From contig NZ_BSFE01000009.1 in assembly GCF_027922185.1 (NCBI RefSeq), forward strand, positions 1 to 64,000: 64,000 nucleotides of DNA, read 5' to 3'. The notes beneath the pieces are model-generated. The model was not told where the DNA came from. It saw nothing but the letters and a program-made list of their open reading frames with translations, and did no database searches. Of this stretch, positions 25,425 through 34,167 are shown piece by piece. This DNA is from Maricaulis virginensis. Lineage in GTDB: Bacteria > Pseudomonadota > Alphaproteobacteria > Caulobacterales > Maricaulaceae. A program made the position numbers and the translations under genes. Every line of letters starts with the position of its first letter. Position 1 is the first letter of the stretch.

Positions 25425-25871
25425 ATGCGGCTCACCAGTTTTACCAATTACGCCTTGCGGATGTTGCAGTACACGGCGCTGCGCGGCGAGCGCATCAGCC
25501 GGGTGACGGACATCGCGATGATCCACCAGGTCTCGGTCCACCACATGGTGAAGATCGCCAACCTGCTGGGCCGCGAGGGCTATCTGGAAACGATCCGGGG
25601 CCGCAGCGGCGGGGTTCGCCTGGCCCGGCCTGCCGACACGATCACCGTCGGCGAGGTGGTCCGGCTGACCGAAGCCCCCCTGGAACTGGCCGAGTGCTTC
25701 AATGACGACTCCAACACATGCCCGCTGATCGGCGTGTGCCGGCTGTCGAAGACCTGGCGCAAGGCACTCGATGCCTTTCTGGAGGTGCTCGACGGCGTGA
25801 CCATTGCCGACATCGCCGGCAATCGCGGCGAGCTCACACAGCGGCTCGCACTCGATGCGGACGGGGGTTAG
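25425..25871 (+). CDS. Rrf2-family iron-sulfur regulator (NsrR-like)
   Basis: The 148-residue protein has the Rrf2 winged helix (MRLTSFTNYALRMLQY ... VSVHHMVKIANLLGREGYLE ... RGRSGGVRLARP) and three cysteines, C91, C99 and C105, at nearly the spacing used by NsrR for an NO-sensitive Fe-S cluster. NsrR represses NO-defence genes, and cytochrome bd is a known target in several bacteria. Here it follows cydDC, and its proposed operator lies in the cydA/cydD gap. It ends 4 nt into the convergent rmlA stop. Nitrosative sensing rather than iron or cysteine sensing is inferred from the Cys spacing and neighbours. Confidence 0.82.
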   Translation: MRLTSFTNYALRMLQYTALRGERISRVTDIAMIHQVSVHHMVKIANLLGREGYLETIRGRSGGVRLARPADTITVGEVVRLTEAPLELAECFNDDSNTCPLIGVCRLSKTWRKALDAFLEVLDGVTIADIAGNRGELTQRLALDADGG

Positions 25872-26734
25872 CCGGCGACCAGCCGCTGCAGATAGGCGCC
25901 GTATTCCGTCTTCAGCATCGGCTGGGCCAGACGCAGCACCTGCTCGTCATCGATGAAGCCCTGACGCCAGGCGATCTCTTCCAGACAGGCGACTTTCAGG
26001 CCCTGCCGGGTCTCGATCGTCTCGACGAACTGGGCCGCCGCCAGCAGTGACTGGTGGGTTCCGGTATCGAGCCAGGCATAACCCCGGCCCATCAGATGGC
26101 CCTTCAGCAGGCCGTCATGCATGTACATCTCGTTGAGCGTGGTGATTTCCAGCTCGCCGCGGGCCGAGGGGCGCACCTCGCGCGCGCGGTCACAGACGGT
26201 GTTGTCGTAGAAATACAGCCCCGTCACGGCGAAGTTGGACTTCGGCTTCAGCGGCTTTTCCTCGATCGAGACAATGGTCTGGCTATCGTCGAACTCGGCC
26301 ACACCATAGCGTTCCGGATCGGCCACCTGGTAGGTGAAGACCTCGGCGCCGCGCGTCAGGCGGGACGCGTCCTTCAGGAGACCCTGGAGGCCGTGCCCGA
26401 AGAAGATATTGTCGCCCAGGACAAGAGCACACGGCTCGCCGCCGATGAAGTCCTCGCCGATGATGAAGGCCTGGGCCAGGCCTTCCGGGCGCGGCTGCAC
26501 CGCATAGGAAAAGTTCACGCCGAGGTCCGAACCGTCGCCCAGCAGGCGCTGGAAGGAGGCCTGGTCTTCCGGTGTCGTGATGATCAGGATGTCGCGGATA
26601 CCCGCCAGCATCAGCGCGCTGATCGGGTAGTAGATCAGCGGCTTGTCATAGACCGGCAGGAGTTGTTTCGACACGCCCCGGGTCACCGGATACAGGCGCG
26701 TCCCCGAGCCCCCGGCCAGCACAATACCTTTCAC
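25868..26734 (-). CDS. rmlA: Glucose-1-phosphate thymidylyltransferase
   Basis: RmlA (RfbA) makes dTDP-glucose from glucose-1-phosphate and dTTP, the first step to dTDP-rhamnose and related sugars. The GTG at 26734 gives the canonical start VKGIVLAGGSGTRLYPVT and follows AGGAG. Other family motifs are KQLLPVYDKPLIYYPIS, GLAQAFIIGEDFI, LVLGDNIFFGHGL and EEKPLKPKSNFAVTGLYFYD. Length 288 is normal. No rmlB, rmlC or rmlD is next to it, so it is a stand-alone copy in this window. Confidence 0.95.
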   Translation of the reverse strand: MKGIVLAGGSGTRLYPVTRGVSKQLLPVYDKPLIYYPISALMLAGIRDILIITTPEDQASFQRLLGDGSDLGVNFSYAVQPRPEGLAQAFIIGEDFIGGEPCALVLGDNIFFGHGLQGLLKDASRLTRGAEVFTYQVADPERYGVAEFDDSQTIVSIEEKPLKPKSNFAVTGLYFYDNTVCDRAREVRPSARGELEITTLNEMYMHDGLLKGHLMGRGYAWLDTGTHQSLLAAAQFVETIETRQGLKVACLEEIAWRQGFIDDEQVLRLAQPMLKTEYGAYLQRLVAG

Positions 26735-26834
26735 CAAACGTCTCCTGCTTGCATTGGCAGCCGCGACCAGTCCCGGCGGCACGGTTGTCTAGCCCCGGAT
26801 GCCCGTCTTCCGCAACCATCCGTCCACCTCGTCG

Positions 26835-27767
26835 TCACAGAATGCCCAGACGGAAAGGGTCTGTCGCATCATCGATCAGCCGCGTATCGGCGAATACATG
26901 GGCCGTTCCGGTGATGACCGGAACGATCCCGCCCGCCGGCGCCGGCCGGTAATGGCCCGAGAACCGGCTGCCGATAATGCTTTCCTGCACCCAGATCTCG
27001 CCCGGTGCGAGGCGATCGCGGCGCGCCAGGCAGGCCAGTTTGGCACTCGTGCCGGTCCCGCAGGGCGAGCGGTCATAGGCACCGCCCGGGCAGAGGACGA
27101 AGTTGCGGCTGTCGGCACCGGGCGCGGCATCTGCCCTCGAGAAGAACTCGATATGGTCGATCTCGACGCCGCCCAGGCCTGTCAGGCCCTTCTCGACAAG
27201 CGCCTGACGGACCGCCCGCGCCGCGCGGGTCAGGGCGGGGATGTTTGCGGGCACCAGCGGCAGCGGAGCGTCCTCGGTGAGGAAGAACCAGTTGCCGCCC
27301 CAGGCGATGTCGCCGCGCACCCGGCCCAGATCCGGCACGTCCAGTTCGACGTCTTCGGCCATGCACCGGCTTTCGACATTCTCGAACTGCACGGTATTGG
27401 CATCAACGAGCTGGAGCGCGATCACACCGACCGGCGTGTCGATCCGGTGAAGACCGGGCGCCATGCGGCCCATCCAGGCCAGGGTTGCCGCCAGCCCGAT
27501 CGTGCCGTGTCCGCACATACCCAGATAACCCGACGTGTTGAAGAAGATGACGCCAGCCGAGCAGTCGGGCGCGTCCGGCTCGCACAACAGCGCACCGACC
27601 ATGGCATCCGAACAGCGCGGCTCCAGCACTGCCATCGTGCGGTAGTGGTCGAAGCGGGTCCGGAAACGCTCCAGCCGGTCCGACAGCGGTCCGGTACCCA
27701 GGTCCGGACCGCCCTCGACGATCACCCGCGTCGGCTGGCCACCCGTATGGGAATCGATGACCCGCAT
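26835..27767 (-). CDS. lhpA: 4-hydroxyproline 2-epimerase (proline racemase family)
   Basis: A pyridoxal-independent epimerase of 310 residues that interconverts trans-4-hydroxy-L-proline and cis-4-hydroxy-D-proline with two catalytic thiols. The start MRVIDSHTGGQPTRVIVEGG is diagnostic. The first Cys is C85 in MCGHGTIG and the second lies in RSPCGTGTSA, both present, which separates it from dehydratase relatives that have Thr or Ser. It lies 11 nt downstream of the deaminase gene on the same strand. The two form the start and middle of hydroxyproline breakdown; the D-hydroxyproline dehydrogenase is not in this window. Confidence 0.9.
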   Translation of the reverse strand: MRVIDSHTGGQPTRVIVEGGPDLGTGPLSDRLERFRTRFDHYRTMAVLEPRCSDAMVGALLCEPDAPDCSAGVIFFNTSGYLGMCGHGTIGLAATLAWMGRMAPGLHRIDTPVGVIALQLVDANTVQFENVESRCMAEDVELDVPDLGRVRGDIAWGGNWFFLTEDAPLPLVPANIPALTRAARAVRQALVEKGLTGLGGVEIDHIEFFSRADAAPGADSRNFVLCPGGAYDRSPCGTGTSAKLACLARRDRLAPGEIWVQESIIGSRFSGHYRPAPAGGIVPVITGTAHVFADTRLIDDATDPFRLGIL

Positions 27768-27778
27768 CGCGGCGGCCC

Positions 27779-28726
27779 TCAGGACGCGGCGCCGGGCCAG
27801 CCGGCCCACCAGGCGCGGAACTGTCGCCAGGCATTGTCGATGAAGGCCGTCTGCGATGCGCCCAGCCTGTCCTCGGAATAGAGCTGGTGCTCGTAGGCCG
27901 CGTGCCCTTCCAGAACCATCAGGCGCTTGTAGTAGAGAACAAGGTCCGGTCCCTCGTCGAACCGCGCCAGCACATCCAGCGCCTCCGACAATTCCCGGGC
28001 CAGGCGCCGGCTGTCCGGATCGCCATCGGCCGCCCGGCCGCAAAGCTCTACCAGGCGCAGCACCTCGACCGGCAGGGCATTGCCGACCCCGGTAATGGCA
28101 CCCGTTGCGCCGCAATTCACGTAGCCGTGGAAGACCTGGGTATCCACCCCCACCATCAGCGTCAGCGCGTCATTGCCCGAGGTGATGGTCTCCGCGGCAT
28201 AGCTCAGCGCGCCGGCACCGCCGAACTCCTTGAAGCCGACGAGGTTGGGATAGCGGCCGTGCAGTTCGAAGAAGAGATCGGCCCGCGTCTCGAAGCCGTA
28301 ATAGGGACTGTTGTAGATCACGGCAGGCAGGTCATCGGCCGCTTCGAGGATGGCCGAGAAGTGCGCATGCTGGGCCGCCGGTGCGCTTCCGCGCGACAGG
28401 ACGCGGGGAATGACCATCAGGCCTGCTGCCCCGGCGTCGACCGCATGACGTGTGATTTCGACCGCGCGCCGGGTATTCTGTGCGCCGGTGCCGACAACAA
28501 CAGGCAGACCGGCGTCACACAGACGCGCCACGCCTTCGCATCGCTGTTCGTCGGTCAGCAGCGGCCAGTCGCCCATCGAGCCGCAATAGACCACGGCATC
28601 CATGCCGGCAGCCACAAGGCCGCGGCCTGTTTCAACGAGCGCATCCCAGTCCGGAACCCCGGCGGCGCTGCAGGGTGTCATCAGGGCCGGCATGCAGCCG
28701 GAAAAGATCTGCTTGTCGACGCTCAT
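27779..28726 (-). CDS. lhpC: 1-pyrroline-4-hydroxy-2-carboxylate deaminase (DapA/DHDPS superfamily)
   Basis: This 315-residue aldolase-fold enzyme has the DHDPS-family catalytic Tyr in VIYNSPYYGFE and the Schiff-base Lys in NLVGFKEFGG. CGSMGDWPLLTDEQR replaces the GTTGE motif of DapA, a change typical of the hydroxyproline-pathway deaminase. Its place directly upstream of the hydroxyproline epimerase supports conversion of pyrroline-hydroxycarboxylate to alpha-ketoglutarate semialdehyde. A GGAGGGAGGG ribosome site precedes the ATG. A different aldolase function is possible. Confidence 0.85.
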   Translation of the reverse strand: MSVDKQIFSGCMPALMTPCSAAGVPDWDALVETGRGLVAAGMDAVVYCGSMGDWPLLTDEQRCEGVARLCDAGLPVVVGTGAQNTRRAVEITRHAVDAGAAGLMVIPRVLSRGSAPAAQHAHFSAILEAADDLPAVIYNSPYYGFETRADLFFELHGRYPNLVGFKEFGGAGALSYAAETITSGNDALTLMVGVDTQVFHGYVNCGATGAITGVGNALPVEVLRLVELCGRAADGDPDSRRLARELSEALDVLARFDEGPDLVLYYKRLMVLEGHAAYEHQLYSEDRLGASQTAFIDNAWRQFRAWWAGWPGAAS

Positions 28727-28864
28727 ACGACCCTCCCTCCAAGCCTCGGAGCGGGGAGCCTAGCCCGGATTCTCCTGTGCGAATACGGATTTTGGCCAGC
28801 GCCGGCAGCCGCCATGGCGGGCCTTGCTGCGGACACCGGCAGAGGTGCTTGTCCTGCAGAGTAT

Positions 28865-28886
28865 CAGCGAGTATGGTTATGAAAGT
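28865..28886 (+). promoter_or_regulatory. 22-nt shared motif, site A
   Basis: AT-rich site with core GCGAGTATGGTTATG. Aligned with sites at 32349-32370 (minus) and 39067-39088 (plus), 13 of 22 positions are identical in all three. It ends just before the ribosome site of the nitronate monooxygenase gene. The likely ligand is the nearby tandem-HxlR protein, which is inference. Confidence 0.5.
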
Positions 28887-28903
28887 TTAATTGGAGAGCC
28901 CGC

Positions 28904-29872
28904 GTGTCACAGTCCGAGATCGCTGCCCGCCTGAAAGCCCGGATGCGCCTTCCGGCCGTCGTCGCTCCCATGTTCCTGGTGTCCGGCCCGCAGCTGGTCG
29001 CCGCCGCGCGGGCAGCCGGGCTGATGGCCTCCTTCCCCTTCCCCAACGCACGCACCATCGATGTGCTGGAAGAATGGCTGGCCGCGACCCATGCCGACAA
29101 TGCGCGCGCGCCCTTCGCCGCAAACATGGTCACGCACTCGACCTATGGCCGGTTCGATGCCGAGCTGGATCTCGTGAAGCAATACAGGCCCGATGCGGTG
29201 ATCACTGCGCTGGGCGGGCCGGGGCGTGTGGTCGACGCGGTCCACGACTATGGCGGCCTGGTCTTTGCTGACGTCAACAATGTCAAATTCGCCCGCAAGG
29301 CGATCGAGCAGGGCGCTGACGGTCTCGTTCTCGTCGCCGCAGGCGCGGGCGGACACACCGGCACAATGTCCAGCTTCGCCTTCGTCACCGCCGTGCGCGA
29401 ATTCTTCGACGGCCCGGTCATGCTGGGCGGTGCCATCAGCAATGGCCGCGCGGTGCGGGCTGCGGAAGTCCTCGGCGCCGACTTCGCCTATATGGGCACC
29501 CGTTTCATCGCGGCCGGGGAAAGCCTGGCCGACGCCGAATACCGCGACATGCTGATTGCGGCCGAGTTCGAGGACCTTGTCCTGTCCGACAAGCTGACCG
29601 GTGCGCCGGCCCATTATCTGCGCGCGAGCCTGGAAAAGATGGGTATCGGTACAGACGGTTCACGCGGCAGCGGACCGGACTTCGCCGACAGCGAGAACCA
29701 GGTGAAGGCCTGGCGCGATGTCTGGTCGGCCGGTCACGGCGTCGGTTCGGTCAAGCGCACCCAGCCGGTCGCAGAGATCGTGGATGAACTCGCCGCGGAA
29801 TACGCCGCCGCTTGCGCCACACCGGTTCACGACACGAACATGCAGACGACAGCGGCGGCCCTGGCGGGCTGA
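28904..29872 (+). CDS. Nitronate monooxygenase-like FMN enzyme
   Basis: An FMN-dependent TIM-barrel protein of 322 residues related to nitronate monooxygenase (2-nitropropane dioxygenase) and NMO-like enoyl reductases. Visible family segments are PAVVAPMFLVSGPQLVAAARAAG, the FMN/phosphate loop AGAGGHTGTMSSFAFV, and GGAISNGRAVRAAEVLGADFAYMGTRF. The start is GTG 28904 behind GGAGAG with 6-nt spacing. It is 17 nt upstream of the carotenoid-oxygenase-like gene and probably in one transcript. In catabolic loci these proteins often act as oxidoreductases on CoA thioesters, so the nitronate activity should not be assumed. Confidence 0.8.
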   Translation: MSQSEIAARLKARMRLPAVVAPMFLVSGPQLVAAARAAGLMASFPFPNARTIDVLEEWLAATHADNARAPFAANMVTHSTYGRFDAELDLVKQYRPDAVITALGGPGRVVDAVHDYGGLVFADVNNVKFARKAIEQGADGLVLVAAGAGGHTGTMSSFAFVTAVREFFDGPVMLGGAISNGRAVRAAEVLGADFAYMGTRFIAAGESLADAEYRDMLIAAEFEDLVLSDKLTGAPAHYLRASLEKMGIGTDGSRGSGPDFADSENQVKAWRDVWSAGHGVGSVKRTQPVAEIVDELAAEYAAACATPVHDTNMQTTAAALAG

Positions 29873-29889
29873 CCGGAAGGAGATACCCC

Positions 29890-31341
29890 ATGACCATGAT
29901 CCAGACCGAATTCGAGCGCGACGAGCTGACCGAACTCAACCGGTTCAACCCCTATCTCAAGGGCATTTATGCCCCGGTCCGCAAGGAAGTGACGGCGCTT
30001 GACCTCGAGGTCGAGGGCGAAATCCCGCGCGACCTCTACGGCGCCTATCTGCGCAACGGACCGAATCCGCTGAATGCGCCGGAGGGGATGCACCACTGGT
30101 TCGACGGCGATGGCATGGTGCACGGCATCTTCTTCGAGAACGGCAAGGCGGAATACCGCAACCGCTATGTCCGCACACGCGATCACGAGGCCGAGCGGGC
30201 CGGCACGCTGGACGCTGGCGGCATTCTGGAGCCGATCCGCCGCGAACGCAGCGCGCTGACCACCTACAAGGATACCGCCAACACCGACATCCTTATCCAC
30301 AACGGCACGGCGATGGCGCTCTGGTATGTCTCGGGCCAGCCGGTACGCATGGATCCGCGTACGCTGGAGACCATCCGGACCGAGACCTTCGCAGGCCGCC
30401 TTCCCAAGAATGTGTCGGCGCATTCCAAGGTCGATGCGCAGACCGGCGAATTCCTGTTCTTCGACTACAATCTCTACAATCCGGTCATGTCGGCCGGCGT
30501 TGTCTCGGCAGACAATGAGCTGAAATGGTTCCGTGAGGTCGAACTGCCCGGCCCGCGCCTGCCGCACGACATGATGATCACCAAGAACTACATGATCCTG
30601 ATGGATCTGCCGGTGGTGTTCACCGAGGCCGGCCTGCGCAACGGCATGTGGCAGATCCACCAGCCCAAGAACCAGCCCGCCCGCTTCGGCGTCGTGCGAC
30701 GCGACGGCACGGGCGACGTCAAATGGTTCGAGACCGAGCCCTGCTACATCTATCACGGCTGCAATGCCTGGGAGGAAGGCGACAAGATCGTCTTCTACGC
30801 CTGCAAGATGGTCGATAACGGCCTGCCGCCGAACCCGGAATTCGGCCCCTATGCGCCTATGGCCGCCGTGCTGGCCTTGCAGGCTGAACTGCACCGCTGG
30901 ACTTTCGACATGAAGACCGGCCAGACCACGGTCGAGCATCTCGATGACCGCCGCACCGAATTCCCGGTCGTCAATCTCGACCTGATGGGACACAAGACGA
31001 AATACGCCTACCACGTCACCATTCCCAACACGCACACCCAGGTGTTCGACGGGCTGGTGAAGTATGATCTGGAAAGCGGAAACGGCATCGAGCACCGCTT
31101 CGCCGACGGCGTTTACGGCGCCGAGCCGGCCTTTGCGCCGCGGGTCGGCGCAACGGAGGAAGATGATGGCTATGTCATCACCTTCCTGACCGACAGTGCG
31201 ACCGGCCGGTCCGAAGCCCTGATCCTCGATGCGCGCGATTTCGGCGGCCAGCCGCTGGCGCGTGTGGAACTGCCCCAGCGTGTGCCGGCCGGTTTCCACG
31301 GCACCTGGGCGCCGGGCGATCAGATCGCCGTGGCATCCTGA
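29890..31341 (+). CDS. Carotenoid/lignostilbene oxygenase family protein
   Basis: A 483-residue non-haem iron dioxygenase of the carotenoid-cleavage family (seven-bladed propeller, Fe(II) held by four His). The iron ligands are probably the His in SAHSKVD, PHDMMITKN, IYHGCNAWEE and the C-terminal FHGTWAPGD. GEIPRDLYGAYLRNGPNP and HHWFDGDGMVHGIFF are family signatures. The ATG at 29890 follows AAGGAG; longer frames run back into the previous gene. The substrate may be a stilbene, a phenylpropenoid or an apocarotenoid; CoA ligases, a thiolase and PaaN nearby favour an aromatic side chain. No signal peptide. Confidence 0.88.
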   Translation: MTMIQTEFERDELTELNRFNPYLKGIYAPVRKEVTALDLEVEGEIPRDLYGAYLRNGPNPLNAPEGMHHWFDGDGMVHGIFFENGKAEYRNRYVRTRDHEAERAGTLDAGGILEPIRRERSALTTYKDTANTDILIHNGTAMALWYVSGQPVRMDPRTLETIRTETFAGRLPKNVSAHSKVDAQTGEFLFFDYNLYNPVMSAGVVSADNELKWFREVELPGPRLPHDMMITKNYMILMDLPVVFTEAGLRNGMWQIHQPKNQPARFGVVRRDGTGDVKWFETEPCYIYHGCNAWEEGDKIVFYACKMVDNGLPPNPEFGPYAPMAAVLALQAELHRWTFDMKTGQTTVEHLDDRRTEFPVVNLDLMGHKTKYAYHVTIPNTHTQVFDGLVKYDLESGNGIEHRFADGVYGAEPAFAPRVGATEEDDGYVITFLTDSATGRSEALILDARDFGGQPLARVELPQRVPAGFHGTWAPGDQIAVAS

Positions 31342-31356
31342 CCGCAAAGACAGGGA

Positions 31357-32343
31357 TCAGCGGGTGGAGAACACCTGCTGATCGCCGCCGTCGACAGGTT
31401 CAATGGTGAAGTCGACCTCGGTGGGATCGAGCGGCTTGTGGCAGTTCGAACAGGCCATGACGGGCTTGAGCGGCTCGCCGCTGTCGCGATGGAAGAGCAG
31501 CAGCGGCGGCCCCTCCGGCGTCAGATACCAGCGATCGCCCCACACCATCAGCATCACCAGGACCGGGTAGTAGTCGATCCCCGCTTCCGTCAGCCGGTAT
31601 TCATAGCGCGGCGGCGCATCGGAATAGGCGCGCTTGTGGATCAGCCCCATATCGATCAGCCATTGCAGCCGGTCGGCCAGGATATTGGTCGCGATCGCCG
31701 CATCCTTCTGGATTTCGTCATAGCGGCGGAAGCCGGTGAAGATGGAGCGCAGGATCAGCGAGGCCCAGCGGTCCCCCAGTACACGCAGGATGACATCGAG
31801 CAGATTATTGTCCGCGCCCTGTTCCTCGCCGCGCGGCTTGCGCCGGCGGCTGTGCCGCGGCGTCACCCAGCCCATGCCCGGACCGTGCTTCCAGCTGACA
31901 TCGCGCGCATTGAATTCGCGGCCGGCCGACAGGCTGAAGGGTAAGGGATCGATATGATCGCCACCGCAAGCCCGGTGCGTCAGGCGCACCTTGAACTTGG
32001 CCTTGGCGGCGCCCCATTTCTGCTCCCAGCGCAGCATGGCGAGGGCGACCCAGTAAAGATCGCGCCCCTTCTCCGTCATGATGTACTCGTAACGGGGCGG
32101 CCGTTCGCAATAGAGACGCTTTTCCAGCAAACCTGCCGCCACCATCTGTTTCAGCCGCTGGCTGAGCAGCGCCTTGAGCAGACCGGTGCGCTTCTGAAAG
32201 CCGTCGAAACGCCGCTCTCCAAGCCAGACAGCCTCAAGGATCAGCATGGTCGGCACATCGCCGATATCCTCAAGCGCACGCCAGATCGAGCAACATCGGA
32301 CGAGCTTCAGGTCGGCTGGCGGACGGGTCATCATGTGGGTCAT
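31357..32343 (-). CDS. Tandem HxlR-type transcription regulator
   Basis: The 328-residue protein contains two HxlR winged-helix domains in one chain. Domain 1 is at about residues 15-120 (RCCSIWRALEDIGDVPTML, LSQRLKQMVAAGLLEKRLY, PPRYEYIMTEKGRDLY), and domain 2 at about 175-275 (LLDVILRVLGDRWASLIL, ATNILADRLQWLIDMGLIHK, PPRYEYRLTEAGIDYYP). A CSNCHKPLD tail may bind zinc. HxlR proteins are normally 100-150-residue dimers, so this is a built-in dimer or has two different recognition faces. It lies between the oxygenase pair and the divergent ligase operon, with a copy of the shared motif 6 nt before its ATG. ATG 32334 is an alternative start. Confidence 0.85.
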   Translation of the reverse strand: MTHMMTRPPADLKLVRCCSIWRALEDIGDVPTMLILEAVWLGERRFDGFQKRTGLLKALLSQRLKQMVAAGLLEKRLYCERPPRYEYIMTEKGRDLYWVALAMLRWEQKWGAAKAKFKVRLTHRACGGDHIDPLPFSLSAGREFNARDVSWKHGPGMGWVTPRHSRRRKPRGEEQGADNNLLDVILRVLGDRWASLILRSIFTGFRRYDEIQKDAAIATNILADRLQWLIDMGLIHKRAYSDAPPRYEYRLTEAGIDYYPVLVMLMVWGDRWYLTPEGPPLLLFHRDSGEPLKPVMACSNCHKPLDPTEVDFTIEPVDGGDQQVFSTR

Positions 32344-32348
32344 CCGTC

Positions 32349-32370
32349 ACTTATATAGTCAAACTCACTT
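32349..32370 (-). promoter_or_regulatory. 22-nt shared motif, site B
   Basis: On the minus strand this reads AAGTGAGTTTG then ACTATATAAGT, in the gap between the HxlR gene and the ligase operon. With the bases before it, it shares CGCCCAAGTGAGT exactly with site C. It lies 6 nt upstream of the HxlR ATG, so it would suit autoregulation. Confidence 0.5.
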
Positions 32371-32423
32371 GGGCGTAACACCGGGTCTGTGCGACAGTTT
32401 GCCGGCTGCGCGGAAGAATGCAC

Positions 32424-32452
32424 TTGGCAGATGGCGCGGGAATTGGTTTGAT
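32424..32452 (+). promoter_or_regulatory. Candidate sigma-70 promoter of the ligase-thiolase operon
   Basis: TTGGCA (32424-32429) and TTTGAT (32447-32452) are separated by 17 nt; they match the consensus hexamers at 5 and 4 of 6 positions. The start codon is 41 nt further on, behind GGGAGGAG. Confidence 0.5.
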
Positions 32453-32493
32453 TAAGCAAGTAACAAGAACAGACCGAGACGGGAGGAGCCGCA

Positions 32494-34167
32494 ATGACGG
32501 CCACGACGCGAGAGGCGCGCCATCGCCAGTACCGTGACAAGGGCTGGTGGGGAGACGAGACGCTCCACACCGCCTTCGACAAGGCTGTCGCAGCAGCCCC
32601 GGGCCATGTGGCCATTGTCGATCCGCCGGATTGCCGCACACTGATCGGCCGGGATCCGCAACGGCTGAGCTATCAGGATATTTCCAACGCCTCGCACAAT
32701 CTCGGGGCGCGGCTTGCACAGAGGCGAATTGGCCGCGGCGATGCCGTGCTCGTCCAGCTCCCCAACACGGTCGAGCTGTCGGTTCTCTATCTCGCCCTGT
32801 CGCGCCTGGGGGCGATCATCAGCCCGGTGCCCATGCAGTATGGCCGGCATGAGATCGGCCACATGTCCCGCGAGCTGGACGCGAAGGGCTTTGTCGGCAT
32901 TGAAAGCTTCAAGGGCGAGGCCGCGGCCGCGCGCATGACCGCGGCACTGCCGGAGACGGTGCCTGTCCTGACGTTCGGCGGTTCGGGCGAGGGCGCGGAC
33001 GCCCTGGCGGTCGACACGTCCGAGCCGCGCATGCTGATGCCGTCGGCCGGTGAGGCGGACGATGTCTTCACCGTGTGCTGGACATCGGGCACCACAGGCA
33101 CACCGAAGGGCGTGCCGCGCACGCATAATCACTGGTTCTCCCAGGTCATCGCGATCGAAGACACCGTGCCGCTGGAGCCGGGCTCGGCGATGCTGAACCC
33201 CTTCCCGATGACCAATATGGCGGCGCTGTCCGGCTTTTTCTTCTACTGGCCGCTGATCCAGGCGACGCTGGTGCTGCACCACCCGTTCGACCTGCCCACC
33301 TTCCTGACCCAGCTGACCACCGAAAAGGTCGCCTACACGATCGCACCGCCGGCCGTGCTGAATCTCTTCCTGCAGAACACCGACCTGCACGACAAGTTCG
33401 ATCTGTCGGCGGTGAAGTATATCGCGTCCGGCAGCGCACCGCTGGACCCGTGGATGGTCAAGGGCTTCCGCGACAAGTTCGGCATCGAGATCATCAATTT
33501 CTTCGGCTCCAACGAGGGGATCGGCCTGTGCGGCGGCCCGGCCGAAGTGCCGGATCCGGAGCAGCGCGCCACGTTGTTTCCGCGTTTCGGACACGAGGGC
33601 ATCGACTGGGACAACCGTTTCGGCCAGCGTTTCGAGACCAAACTCGTCGACTGGAACGACAATGACCGCGAAATCCTCGAACCCGGCGTGCCCGGCGAAA
33701 TGCTGATCCGCGGCCCCAATGTCTTCAACGGCTATCTCAACGATGCCGGACAGGATGTCTTCGATAGCGACGGCTATTTCCGCACGGGCGATCTGTTCGA
33801 GATCGCCGGCGAGGGCGATCTGGCGCGCTATTACCGTTTCAAGGGCCGCCGCAAGGAGCTGATCATCCGGGGCGGCATGAATATCTCGCCGGAAGAACTG
33901 GACGGTCTCATCAGCGCCCATCCGAAAGTCCAGGAAGCCGCCGTCTGCGGCTATCCCGATCCGGTGATGGGCGAAAAGGTGTGCCTCTTTGCCGTGCCGA
34001 AGCCGGGCGAGAGCCTGACCCTCAAGGACGTCACCGGCTTTCTGGAAGCCGAAGGCGTGGCCAAGTTCAAATGGCCGGAAAAACTGGTTCTGGTCGATGC
34101 CCTGCCGCGCAATCCGCTGAACAAGGTGGTGCGGTCGGAACTGCGGGAGCAGCTGGAGCCCGCATGA
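32494..34167 (+). CDS. Acyl/aryl-CoA synthetase (AMP-forming, ANL superfamily)
   Basis: Activates a carboxylic acid as acyl-AMP and transfers it to CoA. The 557-residue protein has the ATP-binding motif WTSGTTGTPKGVPRTHNHW, the FFGSNEG motif, the hinge YFRTGDLFE and GRRKELIIRGGMNISPEEL, and the catalytic Lys region LPRNPLNKVVRSEL. The N-terminus HRQYRDKGWWGDETLH resembles 2,3-dihydroxybenzoate-AMP-ligase-type enzymes, pointing to an aromatic or cyclic acid. It is first in an operon with a thiolase and a second ligase. The exact substrate cannot be read from sequence. Confidence 0.9.
   Translation: MTATTREARHRQYRDKGWWGDETLHTAFDKAVAAAPGHVAIVDPPDCRTLIGRDPQRLSYQDISNASHNLGARLAQRRIGRGDAVLVQLPNTVELSVLYLALSRLGAIISPVPMQYGRHEIGHMSRELDAKGFVGIESFKGEAAAARMTAALPETVPVLTFGGSGEGADALAVDTSEPRMLMPSAGEADDVFTVCWTSGTTGTPKGVPRTHNHWFSQVIAIEDTVPLEPGSAMLNPFPMTNMAALSGFFFYWPLIQATLVLHHPFDLPTFLTQLTTEKVAYTIAPPAVLNLFLQNTDLHDKFDLSAVKYIASGSAPLDPWMVKGFRDKFGIEIINFFGSNEGIGLCGGPAEVPDPEQRATLFPRFGHEGIDWDNRFGQRFETKLVDWNDNDREILEPGVPGEMLIRGPNVFNGYLNDAGQDVFDSDGYFRTGDLFEIAGEGDLARYYRFKGRRKELIIRGGMNISPEELDGLISAHPKVQEAAVCGYPDPVMGEKVCLFAVPKPGESLTLKDVTGFLEAEGVAKFKWPEKLVLVDALPRNPLNKVVRSELREQLEPA

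Noticed and set aside
27768..28115. N-terminal extension of the hydroxyproline epimerase
   Set aside because: It overlaps the deaminase gene; the conserved start MRVIDSHTGGQ is at 27767.
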